From assembly GCF_002291445.1 (NCBI RefSeq), contig NZ_CP014137.1:3286001-3350000 (forward strand): 64,000 nt of DNA. Direction: 5' to 3'. The notes below the pieces were generated by a model. It did not search any database. It was given only the letters and a program-made list of their open reading frames with translations, and was not told where the DNA came from. The translations under genes and the position numbers were made by a program. This document shows, in pieces, positions 9,203 through 17,466 of this stretch (position 1 is its first letter; each line of letters opens with the position of its first letter). The stretch comes from Brenneria goodwinii (lineage in GTDB: Bacteria > Pseudomonadota > Gammaproteobacteria > Enterobacterales > Enterobacteriaceae).

Positions 9203-9261
9203 TACTGTATATAAAACCAGTTTATACTGTATGTATTCACACCTTGTTATTACATACAGGA
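9203..9261 (+). promoter_or_regulatory. LexA (SOS) boxes upstream of recN
   Basis: Two clear boxes, TACTGTATATAAAACCAGTT at 9203-9222 and TACTGTATGTATTCACAC from 9225, plus a weaker third site TTGTTATTACATACAG at 9244-9259. E. coli recN is likewise preceded by several overlapping LexA boxes, so tight SOS control is expected. The recN ATG follows at 9270. Confidence 0.85.
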
Positions 9262-9269
9262 AAACTATC

Positions 9270-10931
9270 ATGCTGGCGCAACTCACTATCAGTAACTTCG
9301 CCATCGTGCGTGAGTTAGAAATCGATTTTCAGGCAGGAATGAGCGTGATCACCGGGGAAACCGGTGCCGGTAAATCCATTGCTATTGACGCCCTCGGCCT
9401 GTGCCTGGGCAATCGTTCTGACGCCAGCATGGTAAGACCAGGCGCGTCCCGCGCGGATATCTGCGCCCGCTTCTCGCTGGCGGATACGCCCAGCGCACGC
9501 CATTGGCTGGAACAAAACCAACTGGATGACAGCAATGAGTGCCTGCTGCGCCGGGTGATTGGCGCAGACGGCCGTTCCCGCGGTTTTATCAACGGTACGG
9601 CGGTGCCGCTCTCGCAGCTGCGCGAACTCGGTCAACTCCTGATTCAGCTTCACGGCCAGCACGCGCATCAACTCCTACTCAAACCCGATCACCAAAAGCA
9701 CCTGCTGGATGCCTACGCCGATGAAACGCAATTGCTGGAAGCCATGCAGCAAGTCTGGCAGCAGTGGCACCAGAGCTGCCGTTCGCTGGCGCAACTGCAG
9801 CAGGCCGCCATCGAGCGGGAAGCCCGCCGCGAGTTATTGCAGTATCAGTTGAAAGAGCTGAATGAGTTTGCGCCGCAGCCCGGCGAATATGAACAGATCG
9901 ATGTCGAGTACAAACGATTGGCGAACAGCGGGCAACTGCTGGCATTGAGCCAGCAGACATTACAACTGCTCTGCGAAGATGAAGAGCAAAATATGCTCGG
10001 CATGTTACACAGTGTGAAACACCAGCTCGGCGAACTGGTCGGCATGGATGAAAAACTGTCCGGCGTGCTGTCCATGCTGGAGGACGCCGGGATCCAAATC
10101 AGCGAGGCCAGCGACGAACTGCGCCATTACAGCGAACAGATGGATCTCGATCCGATCCGGCTCTATGAGCTTGAACAGCGGCTATCCCGTCAGTTGGCAT
10201 TGGCGCGTAAACATCATGTTCAGCCAGAAGCATTGCCTGCATTCCATCAACAGCTACTGGAAGAACAACAGTTGCTGGAGCAGCAGGTAAGCGACCATGA
10301 ATCCCTGAGTCTCGCCGTTAGTGAGTATCATCAGCAGGCGCTGCACGTCGCCGAGCAGTTGCACGTTCGCCGTCAACACCACGCCAAAGAGCTGGCGCAG
10401 TTGATCACCGGAAATATGCATGATCTGGCGATGCCGCACGGGCACTTCACTATCGACGTGAAATATACGCCTGAATACCTGACGGCCAGCGGCGCGGACA
10501 GCATTGAGTTTCGCGTCACCACCAACCCCGGTCAACCACATCAACCTCTGGCGAAAGTGGCCTCAGGCGGGGAACTATCACGCATCGCGCTGATTATTCA
10601 GGTGATCACCGCACGTAAAATGGATACGCCGGCACTGATTTTTGACGAAGTCGATGTCGGGATCAGCGGCCCGACGGCGGCGATTGTCGGCAAAATGTTG
10701 CGTCAACTTGGCGAGTCCACGCAGGTGATGTGCGTCACCCACCTGCCCCAGGTCGCCGGTTGTGGCCATCATCACTTTTTTGTCAGCAAGCAGACGGACG
10801 GCGAGGAAACGGAAACATTGATGCAGCCGCTTGATAAACGCGCCCGGCTACAGGAATTGGCGCGTCTGCTGGGCGGCAGCGCCGTCACGAAAAATACGCT
10901 GGCGAACGCCAAAGAGCTGCTGGCCGCGTAA
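9270..10931 (+). CDS. recN: DNA repair protein RecN
   Basis: A 553-residue SMC-like ATPase that acts at double-strand breaks. Walker A is GETGAGKS near residue 29-36, the ABC signature lies in KVASGGELSRIAL, and Walker B is LIFDEVDVGISGPTAA near residue 457; a long coiled-coil region separates the two ATPase halves. The ATG at 9270 gives exactly the E. coli length; an in-frame ATG 39 bases upstream sits inside the LexA boxes and is rejected. Regulation by LexA is predicted from the boxes immediately upstream. Confidence 0.97.
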   Translation: MLAQLTISNFAIVRELEIDFQAGMSVITGETGAGKSIAIDALGLCLGNRSDASMVRPGASRADICARFSLADTPSARHWLEQNQLDDSNECLLRRVIGADGRSRGFINGTAVPLSQLRELGQLLIQLHGQHAHQLLLKPDHQKHLLDAYADETQLLEAMQQVWQQWHQSCRSLAQLQQAAIEREARRELLQYQLKELNEFAPQPGEYEQIDVEYKRLANSGQLLALSQQTLQLLCEDEEQNMLGMLHSVKHQLGELVGMDEKLSGVLSMLEDAGIQISEASDELRHYSEQMDLDPIRLYELEQRLSRQLALARKHHVQPEALPAFHQQLLEEQQLLEQQVSDHESLSLAVSEYHQQALHVAEQLHVRRQHHAKELAQLITGNMHDLAMPHGHFTIDVKYTPEYLTASGADSIEFRVTTNPGQPHQPLAKVASGGELSRIALIIQVITARKMDTPALIFDEVDVGISGPTAAIVGKMLRQLGESTQVMCVTHLPQVAGCGHHHFFVSKQTDGEETETLMQPLDKRARLQELARLLGGSAVTKNTLANAKELLAA

Positions 10932-11000
10932 GGCTGAGCCCCAGGGACGGGGCCAGTCATCGAATACCGGGCGTATTCAATGCGGCGCGGCGTAGACCGA

Positions 11001-11148
11001 CCATAAAAAAACGCCTGGAGCGTTTTTCAACGCCGCTTGCAGCGGCCCGAAAGGTGGCGGGTAGGGACAGCCCGCCATAAAAAAACGCCTGGAGCGTTTT
11101 TCAACGCCGCTTGCGGCGGCCCGAAGGGTGGCGGGCAGGGACAGCCCG
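11001..11148. terminator. Tandem duplicated terminator units between recN and bamE
   Basis: A 74-bp unit is present twice in direct tandem (11001-11074 and 11075-11148, with few differences). Each begins with a symmetric hairpin, AAAAACGC / GCGTTTTT around CTGGA (11007-11027 and 11081-11101), which can terminate in both directions, and continues with a GC-rich palindromic part. The first bases of a third unit follow. The repeat fills most of the 334-bp recN-bamE gap; no gene is seen there. Confidence 0.8.
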
Positions 11149-11265
11149 CTATAAAAAATCCCAACTTTTTTGACTTCCTGAGGTCATACAGGGGTCTTGC
11201 AGGTTTTCAATTCAGGCAAGGTCTATTATCATCGGCAACCTATGCCCTTAAGGAATGTAATCACT

Positions 11266-11601
11266 ATGCGCTGTAAAACGCTGACTGTCGTCGCCGCGGT
11301 GGTTGTTATGCTAACTGCCGGTTGTTCCACGTTAGAGAAAGTGGTTTATCGGCCGGACATCAATCAGGGAAACTATCTGGCACCGGGTGACGTTGCGAAA
11401 ATTCATACCGGAATGACCAAACAACAGGTTGCTTACGTCCTGGGAACGCCAATGATGCAGGATCCTTTCGGCAGCGATACCTGGTTTTATGTATTCCGCC
11501 AACAACCGGGTCATGAATCCGTAAAACAGCAGACCCTGACGCTAACCTTTAGCGCTGAAGGCGTGTTAACCAACATCGATAATAAACCGACGCTGAATTA
11601 A
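11266..11601 (+). CDS. bamE: Outer membrane assembly lipoprotein BamE (SmpA)
   Basis: A 111-residue lipoprotein of the BAM complex that inserts beta-barrel proteins into the outer membrane. The N-terminus MRCKTLTVVAAVVVMLTAGC carries a lipobox (LTAGC), so Cys-20 would be lipidated. Conserved features follow: VYRPDINQGNYL, KIHTGMTKQQV and the DTWFYVFRQQPG segment. The ATG at 11266 has AAGGAA upstream; the frame's earlier ATG adds residues that disrupt the signal peptide. Standing alone between recN and the convergent rnfH-ratA pair is the usual enterobacterial order. Confidence 0.96.
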   Translation: MRCKTLTVVAAVVVMLTAGCSTLEKVVYRPDINQGNYLAPGDVAKIHTGMTKQQVAYVLGTPMMQDPFGSDTWFYVFRQQPGHESVKQQTLTLTFSAEGVLTNIDNKPTLN

Positions 11602-11634
11602 TCCGGCGATAACTCGTTGGATAGATAGGCAATT

Positions 11635-11684
11635 CTACACGGCGAAAACCCGTTTGTTATCAGGATAAGGTTTTCGCCGTGTAG
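11635..11684. terminator. 16-bp inverted repeat between convergent bamE and rnfH
   Basis: CTACACGGCGAAAACC and GGTTTTCGCCGTGTAG form a perfect 16-bp stem with an 18-nt loop. Placed between two convergent transcripts it probably works as a bidirectional terminator or transcript-end barrier, though it lacks a strong thymidine run. Confidence 0.6.
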
Positions 11685-11714
11685 ATGAATAGCAAGAATA
11701 AGACAGCAGACGCC

Positions 11715-11999
11715 CTATTTTTTTGCGCGCTCGGCGCGTTGGCGGCGCAACTCTTTCGGGTCGGCAATCAGCGGACGGTAGATCTCAACGCGATCGCCAC
11801 CATTGAGAATATCGGTCAGTTTCGCCGCTTTGCTGTAAATACCGACCTTATTGGTCTTCAAATCGATGTCGCTTCGCAGTTCCAGCAGGCCTGATGCAAC
11901 GATGGCCTGCTCGACGGTACTCCCTTCCGCCAACGTTACCGTACGCAGGTATTGACGCTCTGGTAATGCATAGATCACCTCAACGCGAATATCAGGCAC
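11715..11999 (-). CDS. rnfH: RnfH/RatB family ubiquitin-fold protein
   Basis: A 94-residue protein of the UPF0125 family (beta-grasp fold), also called RatB. Its function is not settled. The body VIYALPERQYLRTVTLAEG, GLLELRSDIDLKTNKVGIYS and DRVEIYRPLIADPKELRRQR matches the family closely. The best start is a GTG at 11999 (VPDIRVEVIYALPE), overlapping the ratA stop by 8 bases, as in related genomes. The longer frame upstream merely reads through ratA in another frame. Translational coupling to ratA is likely. Confidence 0.9.
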   Translation of the reverse strand: MPDIRVEVIYALPERQYLRTVTLAEGSTVEQAIVASGLLELRSDIDLKTNKVGIYSKAAKLTDILNGGDRVEIYRPLIADPKELRRQRAERAKK

Positions 12000-12426
12000 T
12001 GTAAACCTCTTTGGCGCGTTGCGTGAACGCCTGCACCATATTCCCCGCCAGCTCCTTGAAAACTTTACCAAAAGCGAGTTCAATCAAGGCATTGGTAAAT
12101 TCAAAATCAAGGTGTAGCTCGACTTTACAGGCATCATTGCTTAACGGCGTGAAATGCCAGTCGCCGCTTAGCTGGCGAAAAGGACCATCAACCAATTGCA
12201 TGTTAATATTCTGGTTATTGGTCAGCGTGTTGCGCGTGGTAAATGTCTTGCGAATTCCCGCCTTGGCAACATCGACGGCGGCGGTCATTTCGTCTGGTGT
12301 AGCAGAAAGCACCCGGCTACCGGTACAGCCCGGTAAAAAAGCAGGATAAGAAGAGACATCATTCACCAATTGATACATTTGCTCTGCACTGAATGGCACC
12401 AGAGCAGAACGACTTATTTTTGGCAT
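11992..12426 (-). CDS. ratA: RatA family START-domain protein (coenzyme Q-binding type)
   Basis: A 144-residue polyketide-cyclase/START-fold protein. It begins MPKISRSALVPFSAEQMYQL, followed by DVSSYPAFLPGC, and ends ELAGNMVQAFTQRAKEVYSA. E. coli RatA was described as a ribosome-association inhibitor; homologues (COQ10 type) bind ubiquinone, so the role is debated. It is first in a two-gene unit with rnfH and divergent from smpB, matching the conserved order. Confidence 0.93.
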   Translation of the reverse strand: MPKISRSALVPFSAEQMYQLVNDVSSYPAFLPGCTGSRVLSATPDEMTAAVDVAKAGIRKTFTTRNTLTNNQNINMQLVDGPFRQLSGDWHFTPLSNDACKVELHLDFEFTNALIELAFGKVFKELAGNMVQAFTQRAKEVYSA

Positions 12427-12581
12427 ATCATTTTCCGTGATTCATAAAACGCGCAAAATAATAGCACTGATAAGCCGACAGATGAAAATTCTGCGCGCAT
12501 TACCGCACAATATCATCAACAATGGCGCAGACACTCGGCAGGGATTTCATTCCCTTTTACATCCAGTATAATGACGGCACT

Positions 12582-13064
12582 ATGACAAAGAAAAAAGCGT
12601 ACAAACCCGGTTCCGCTACCATTGCGCAAAACAAGCGTGCCCGCCACGAATACTTCATTGAAGAGGAATTTGAGGCCGGTCTTTCGTTGCAAGGTTGGGA
12701 AGTAAAATCACTGCGTGCAGGCAAAGCCAATATCAGCGACAGCTATGTGACATTCCGTGACGGCGAAGCGTATTTATTCGGCGCCACCATCACACCACTT
12801 AACGTTGCCTCTTCACATGTTGTTTGTGATCCGACGCGCACGCGCAAGCTGTTGCTCAACAAACGGGAACTCGATTCCCTGCTGGGCCGTACCAGCCGTG
12901 AAGGCTATACGGTGGTCGCCTTATCCATGTACTGGAAAAATGCCTGGAGCAAAGTCAAAATCGGCGTAGCTAAAGGTAAGAAAGACCACGACAAACGTGA
13001 CGATATTAAAGAGCGTGAATGGAAATTAGACAAAGCGCGTATCATGAAGAACGCAAACCGCTAA
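12582..13064 (+). CDS. smpB: SsrA-binding protein SmpB
   Basis: A 160-residue OB-fold protein that delivers tmRNA to stalled ribosomes. The core segments ARHEYFIEEEFEAGLSLQGW and EVKSLRAGKANISDSYV, then the basic C-terminal tail KKDHDKRDDIKEREWKLDKA are intact. ATG 12582 (MTKKKAYKPGSATIAQNK) gives the E. coli length; the 20-codon upstream extension is not conserved. It lies 174 bp upstream of ssrA, its RNA partner. Confidence 0.97.
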   Translation: MTKKKAYKPGSATIAQNKRARHEYFIEEEFEAGLSLQGWEVKSLRAGKANISDSYVTFRDGEAYLFGATITPLNVASSHVVCDPTRTRKLLLNKRELDSLLGRTSREGYTVVALSMYWKNAWSKVKIGVAKGKKDHDKRDDIKEREWKLDKARIMKNANR

Positions 13065-13068
13065 GCCG

Positions 13069-13197
13069 ATTCCCAATAGATTTCAAGGTGCGGGAAGGCG
13101 GCAAGCAAACGAATCCCGATGAGCTTACACCAGTAAGTGATTCGGGTGAGTGAACGTAGCCAACGCACCCGCAACTTGAAAGATGAAGGGAATATGG
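13069..13197. repeat. Dispersed palindromic repeat between smpB and ssrA
   Basis: A roughly 130-bp element whose ends are imperfect inverted copies (ATTCCCAATAGATTTCAAGG to CAACTTGAAAGATGAAGGGAAT reading inward) and which holds an inner hairpin around CCCGATGAGCTTACACC. It resembles the YPAL-type long palindromes that I recall from Yersinia, Serratia and Pectobacterium intergenic regions; the family name is from memory. Confidence 0.65.
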
Positions 13198-13238
13198 CTT
13201 AAGTAGGGTAAGTTCTGATATACTAACGAAAGTTTCTT

Positions 13239-13602
13239 GGGGCTGATTCTGGATTCGACGGGATTTGCAAAGCCCTAGGTGCATGCCGAGGGGCGGTTGG
13301 CCTCGTAAAAAGCCGCAAAAAAATAGTCGCAAACGACGAAAACTACGCCCTAGCAGCTTAATAACCTGCTAAGAGCCCTCTCTCCCTAGCCTCCGCTCTT
13401 AGGACGGGGATCAAGAGAGGTCAAACCCAAAAGAGATCGCGTGGATGTCCTGCCTGGGGCTGAAGCGTTAAATCCAATCAGGCTAGTTTGTTAGTGGCGT
13501 GTCTATCCGCAGCTGGCAGGCGAATGTAAAGATTAGACTAAGCATGTAGTACCAACGGTAGAGTAATTCCGGACGGGGGTTCAAATCCCCCCAGCTCCAC
13601 CA
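13239..13602 (+). ncRNA. ssrA: tmRNA
   Basis: The transfer-messenger RNA that rescues stalled ribosomes with SmpB. It starts GGGGCTGATTCTGGATTCGA and ends with the acceptor half GTTCAAATCCCCCCAGCTCC plus encoded ACCA, giving 364 nt, close to the E. coli length. The tag frame at 13329-13361 encodes ANDENYALAA then TAA, the standard gammaproteobacterial degradation tag. Its 3' end is the classical target of P4-like integrases, and an integrase gene begins 180 bp downstream. Confidence 0.97.
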
Positions 13603-13636
13603 ACTTTTGTTCTATAGAACGCCAAAGAAGTCCACT

Positions 13637-13670
13637 AAGCCCGCATGGTACAAGCCCTGCGGGCTTTTTT
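13637..13670 (+). terminator. ssrA terminator
   Basis: AAGCCCGCA and TGCGGGCTT form a stem around a 12-nt loop and run into TTTTTT. A diverged copy reappears at 27527-27560, at the right end of the mobile region. Confidence 0.8.
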
Positions 13671-13716
13671 ACGTCTGCTGGGCGCTGTGGCGATCTTGTG
13701 GCTTCCACAACTTTTA

Positions 13717-13781
13717 GGTACCTTCTTAGGTACCCGAAAGGCAGGTACCCATCCAGCGGGTACCTAAATGATGGAGGTACC
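13717..13781 (+). promoter_or_regulatory. Five GGTACC boxes and hairpin upstream of the integrase
   Basis: The palindrome GGTACC occurs at 13717, 13729, 13744, 13759 and 13776, the last abutting the integrase ribosome site. The third and fourth are arms of an 8-bp hairpin AGGTACCC / GGGTACCT (13743-13765). In the diverged copy at 21007-21029 both arms changed together to AGGCACCC / GGGTGCCT. Possible roles are integrase arm sites, a repressor operator or an RNA leader hairpin. Confidence 0.6.
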
Positions 13782-13782
13782 T

Positions 13783-15024
13783 ATGGCACGGTTAACAAAA
13801 CCCCTCACCGATACGGAGATCAAAGCCGCCAAACCACAGGAGGCGGATTACACACTGCATGACGGCGACGGTCTGCAACTGCTAATCAAAAGCAGCGGCA
13901 GGAAAGTTTGGCAGATGCGCTACTACCGGCCTTTAACCAAAAAGCGCGCAAAACTGACTTTTGGGCCTTATCCTGAAGTCACTCTGGCCGACGCACGGCA
14001 ACGCCGGACAGCGGCTCGCGCCCTGCTGGTAAAAGATATTGACCCTTATGAACACCAGCTTTCATTGCGCAAGCAAGCGCTGGAAACCCAATCCAACACC
14101 TTTAAGGTCGTTGCCGAACGCTGGCTACAGTTAAAAAAGAGCAGCGTCACCGCCGACTATGCCTCCGATATCCAGCGCTCCCTCGAAAAGGACATCTTCC
14201 CCGCCATCGGCGATATCAGCATTACGGACATTAAAGCACGCACGCTGGTGCAGGCTATCCAGCCGGTGCAGGCCAGAGGCGCGCTGGAAACGGTAAGGCG
14301 GTTATGCCAGCGGATTAACGAAGTGATGATCTATGCCATGAACGTTGGTCTGATCGATGCGGCTCCCAGCGTCAATATCAGCAAGGCATTCGAGAAACCG
14401 CAGAAAAGGCACATGCCCAGCATCCGCCCGGACCAACTACCGCAACTGATGCAAACGATGCGGCTGGCAAATATCGAGTTACCGACCCGCTGTCTGTTTA
14501 TGTGGCAGCTTCTCACCCTCACCCGCCCTGTCGAAGCCGCTGAGACGCGCTGGCAAGAGATCGATCTGGAGGCTAAAGAATGGCGCATTCCGGCCGAACG
14601 CATGAAAATGAAGCGGGTACATATCGTTCCGCTGTCAGAACAGGCACTGGCTATTCTGGAACTTATGCGGCCTTTAAGCAGCCATCGGGAATATGTTTTC
14701 CCCAGCCGCATTAAGCCGTTACAGCCAATGAATAGCCAGACGGTCAACGCCGCGCTGAAACGCGCCGGATTAGGCGGCATTCTGGTATCACACGGCATGC
14801 GCTCCATCGCCAGCACCGCGCTTAATGAACAAGGCTTTCCACCCGATGTCATCGAAGCCGCCCTCGCCCACGTAGATAAAAATGAAGTACGCCGGGCCTA
14901 TAACCGCAGCGATTATCTGGAACAACGTCGCCCCATGATGCAATGGTGGGCCGACTTTGTGAAAGCAGCGGACAACGGCAGCGTGCTGGAAGGTGGAGTC
15001 CGGGGACTTAAGGCGATTGGGTGA
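13783..15024 (+). CDS. P4-type tyrosine integrase
   Basis: A 413-residue site-specific recombinase. The N-terminus MARLTKPLTDTEIKAAKPQE and DGDGLQLLIKSSGRKVWQM is the DUF4102 arm-binding domain of P4-like integrases. The catalytic domain shows TLTRPVEAAETRW (first Arg), SHGMRSIAS (His-x-x-Arg), ALAHVDKNEVRRAYNR (second His and nucleophile Tyr near the end). ATG 13783 is preferred because GGAGG stands 5 bases upstream; two earlier ATGs lack a site. It lies directly after ssrA, so the tmRNA 3' end is the predicted attachment site. The element looks intact at this end. A truncated sister copy lies at 21032. Confidence 0.93.
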   Translation: MARLTKPLTDTEIKAAKPQEADYTLHDGDGLQLLIKSSGRKVWQMRYYRPLTKKRAKLTFGPYPEVTLADARQRRTAARALLVKDIDPYEHQLSLRKQALETQSNTFKVVAERWLQLKKSSVTADYASDIQRSLEKDIFPAIGDISITDIKARTLVQAIQPVQARGALETVRRLCQRINEVMIYAMNVGLIDAAPSVNISKAFEKPQKRHMPSIRPDQLPQLMQTMRLANIELPTRCLFMWQLLTLTRPVEAAETRWQEIDLEAKEWRIPAERMKMKRVHIVPLSEQALAILELMRPLSSHREYVFPSRIKPLQPMNSQTVNAALKRAGLGGILVSHGMRSIASTALNEQGFPPDVIEAALAHVDKNEVRRAYNRSDYLEQRRPMMQWWADFVKAADNGSVLEGGVRGLKAIG

Positions 15025-15259
15025 TTGTATGAAGCCGTGTTTTCTCTCCCGCCTCACACCATAAGCAAGTGATGGTGTGAGACGGGAGACGCGTTATTTT
15101 TCGCTCATCGTCAATGGACAAATCCTCAACCCCACGTCTTTAGTAACTCTTAAGATAAAGTCACTTAACGGATGCTAAAAAGGAAGAAATTAAAAATATG
15201 CCTTAGTCAGAACAAACAATTTCATCGCCTCTGACGGGCATCAACCTAGGTGACTTCGT

Positions 15260-15505
15260 ATGATTGAACAAGACTGGCATCCGGCAGATATCATCGCTGG
15301 TTTAAAAAAGAAAGGCACAACGCTGGCTGCGGTTTCCAGAGACGCGGGACTCGCCTCTTCCACTTTGGCAAATACACTGACGCGCCATTGGCCTAAAGGA
15401 GAACGCTTAATCGCCGAAGCCTTGCATAAACGCCCTGAAGAGATCTGGCCTTCGCGTTATAACAGCGGACAGCACCAACAGTACATAGATAGAACTTCGG
15501 ATTAG
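15260..15505 (+). CDS. Ner/Nlp-like winged-helix DNA-binding protein
   Basis: An 81-residue protein, MIEQDWHPADIIAGLKKKGT, AAVSRDAGLASSTLANTL and HKRPEEIWPSRY, which matches the Ner (phage Mu) / Nlp (SfsB) family of small helix-turn-helix regulators. Ner represses early transposition genes in Mu; here the gene sits between the integrase and the second recombinase and likely controls element genes. The sequence AAAAATTTACAAATTTTTTT at 15510-15529 just after the stop may be its terminator. Confidence 0.85.
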   Translation: MIEQDWHPADIIAGLKKKGTTLAAVSRDAGLASSTLANTLTRHWPKGERLIAEALHKRPEEIWPSRYNSGQHQQYIDRTSD

Positions 15506-15553
15506 CCACTAAAAATTTACAAATTTTTTTTCATACCGCTAGTGGATTTAGAC

Positions 15554-15596
15554 GCTCCTTACTGGATTTCTATGGAATAGAAATCCAGTAAGGAGC
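15554..15596. repeat. Perfect 20-bp inverted repeat with 3-nt loop
   Basis: GCTCCTTACTGGATTTCTAT is followed by GGA and then its exact reverse complement to 15596. Such a long perfect hairpin is rare outside terminators, and no thymidine run follows. It lies in the regulatory interval of the satellite and could be a replication, antitermination or antisense-RNA site. Confidence 0.7.
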
Positions 15597-15620
15597 CAAC
15601 AAGCGCAGCGCGTTAGCCGC

Positions 15621-15932
15621 TTGATATACGGATTTTGGCGCAGTAAATTGTCAGTGCTATACCGCTGCTGCAAGCAGCACTCCCATGTTGCCACGACCTT
15701 CAAGGCAACGCGCAGGACCAACCTGTGTGGTCGACTCCCAACCCGCCCCGCTACCGGTTTGCGGGTGATCGCTGCGGCGATGGTAGCTAACTTATCCCAA
15801 CGCCTTAGGGCTGCATTCCGTTTGTTCTTCGTGAAGCAATGGCTTTTTGCATACGCACTGATGCGTACAACAACCTTTATAGCTGGCGCAACCGTCTGCG
15901 GCCTTTTGCTGCCTCAGCGAATGCATCCATGA
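15621..15932 (+). CDS. Hypothetical satellite ORF, possibly Ash/Icd-like
   Basis: A 103-codon frame (MIYGFWRSKLSVLYRCCKQH) with a Cys-, Arg- and His-rich first half, SHVATTFKATRR, and a hydrophobic tail. A second frame, 15839-16165 (MAFCIRTDAYNNLYSWRN), overlaps it by 94 bases. The position after integrase and the composition resemble the Ash / Icd-like (cell-division inhibitor) small ORFs of P4-type satellites, but I cannot confirm the family. It may be one broken gene or an RNA regulatory region read as protein. Confidence 0.35.
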   Translation: MIYGFWRSKLSVLYRCCKQHSHVATTFKATRRTNLCGRLPTRPATGLRVIAAAMVANLSQRLRAAFRLFFVKQWLFAYALMRTTTFIAGATVCGLLLPQRMHP

Positions 15933-16296
15933 GGCAGCGGCGTCACTTCATACGGCACAAAGCCGTTGCAAGTGACGCCGCGAACAATCTCTGCGCCAGC
16001 CCTTACGCCACAGCGCTTTCCGGCGCGACCTGTCATCTGACGCACATTTTCTGCGTCAATTCTCATCAACCCACTTATCAGAGGAGGACTGAACCGATAT
16101 CTGAGGCAGGCTTTCAGCCTGAGGGGATTACCCTGCTGATGCAGGCGGCTGCACCGAGTGCATAACCGATATCCCCGTCATACCTCAACCGCTGCCGCTC
16201 CGGCGCGCAGATATTGTTCAGTGTGGCACGGGAAATCCGTGTCGTGAATCGCCGTGCGCCGGAGAACAGAGGTTATTGAGGATGGGGGGATAGCAT

Positions 16297-17172
16297 ATGT
16301 CACGATTAAGTCGGGAGATGCAGACGCTGGCCCGACAGGCCGGCGGCAGCCATAAGACGGTACATGACCGACTAAAAATTGCAGAGTGGCTTGCCAGCAA
16401 CCTGCTGTCTTTGAATATTCAGATCCGCACGGTGCAGCATCTGAAAGCAAAACATATCGAATGCTATATCGCCGAACGGTTAGAACAGGGAATTACCCTG
16501 CGCACGCTGCATAATGAAATGGCGGCAGTGCGTGTCATTCTACGGGCTGCCGAGCGGAGCAAGCTAGCGGATGCGGAGCGGCTGAGCAACAAGGCGTTAG
16601 GGCTGAGCGGCGCCAGCCGGGACGGTACGCGAAAGGCGATTACGCCGGAGCGCTATCAGGCAGCGCTGGCAATCCTGCAACAGAAAGATGCAGGGTTAGC
16701 ACTCACGCTGCAACTGGCTCGAATGATGGGGTTGCGCTCGCAGGAAGCGGTGCAGTGTTCGCAGTCGCTCAAGACATGGGCCACGGCGCTGGAGCGAGGC
16801 GACGAGCAATTAACGGTGGTATTCGGCACCAAAGGCGGACGGCCCCGGCAAACGCGAGTTCTAGATCGGGAAGCGTTAATACAGACAGTGAATCAGGCGC
16901 TGTCGGTAGCTGCTACCCATAACGGTCGGCTAATTGATAAACCGGATCTGAAAAGCGCCATCAACCGCTGGCGCTCGCAAACCGCTATGGCCGGACTAAA
17001 GGGGCAATATTCCCCGCACAGCCTGCGTTACGCATGGGCGCAAGATGCGATGCATTATTACCGGCAACAAGGTTTCAGCAACCGGGAAGCAAGTGCGCTG
17101 GTTTCGATGGATTTAGGGCATGGGGGTGGACGTGGGAGGTATGTGGAGCAGGTTTATGGGAAAGTGCTGTAG
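16297..17172 (+). CDS. Second tyrosine recombinase (integrase-domain protein)
   Basis: A 291-residue protein with an N-terminal SAM-like core-binding domain (KTVHDRLKIAEWLASNL, ERLEQGITLRTLHNEMAAV) and a C-terminal tyrosine-recombinase fold: ARMMGLRSQEAV (first Arg), YSPHSLRYAWA (His-x-x-Arg) and LGHGGGRGRYVEQVYG (His and nucleophile Tyr). This matches the short integrase-domain-containing family (Phage_int_SAM / Integrase_1 type) often found as a second recombinase in genomic islands, rather than XerC/D. Its role may be excision, dimer resolution or inversion. ATG 16297 lacks a strong ribosome site; GGGGGGAT is 6-13 bases upstream. Confidence 0.8.
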   Translation: MSRLSREMQTLARQAGGSHKTVHDRLKIAEWLASNLLSLNIQIRTVQHLKAKHIECYIAERLEQGITLRTLHNEMAAVRVILRAAERSKLADAERLSNKALGLSGASRDGTRKAITPERYQAALAILQQKDAGLALTLQLARMMGLRSQEAVQCSQSLKTWATALERGDEQLTVVFGTKGGRPRQTRVLDREALIQTVNQALSVAATHNGRLIDKPDLKSAINRWRSQTAMAGLKGQYSPHSLRYAWAQDAMHYYRQQGFSNREASALVSMDLGHGGGRGRYVEQVYGKVL

Positions 17173-17466
17173 AGCGTCGTTGAATAAATCGGCGTGTACT
17201 GACCCATGCTCGATCTGGCTCTTTTGCTGATCTGAGCGCAATCTAATCCGGCAGGCGGCTATGTGCCAGAAGCGGAAGTAACCTGCGCAATGTTGCGTTA
17301 ATACGCAGGAGTCAGATCTCTAACACTGTGCAGGCATTAACAGTTTTTTTATGATGAAGATCATGTAGGCCTGATAAAAATGACGATTTTGTAACCTCAC
17401 TTACCGATAATTTAACATGTAGCGCTTCTCTAATAAAATCTGACTTTGTAATGGATGAACTAAACT
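17173..17466. other. Intergenic region before AAA-TOPRIM gene
   Basis: About 290 bp, with no credible gene. It switches from GC-rich satellite DNA to AT-rich DNA around 17330, which probably marks one edge of the acquired AAA-TOPRIM cargo and includes its promoter. Confidence 0.45.

Noticed and set aside
11001..11148. Tandem 74-bp units as CRISPR-like repeats
   Set aside because: Direct tandem units without spacers, each with a terminator hairpin.
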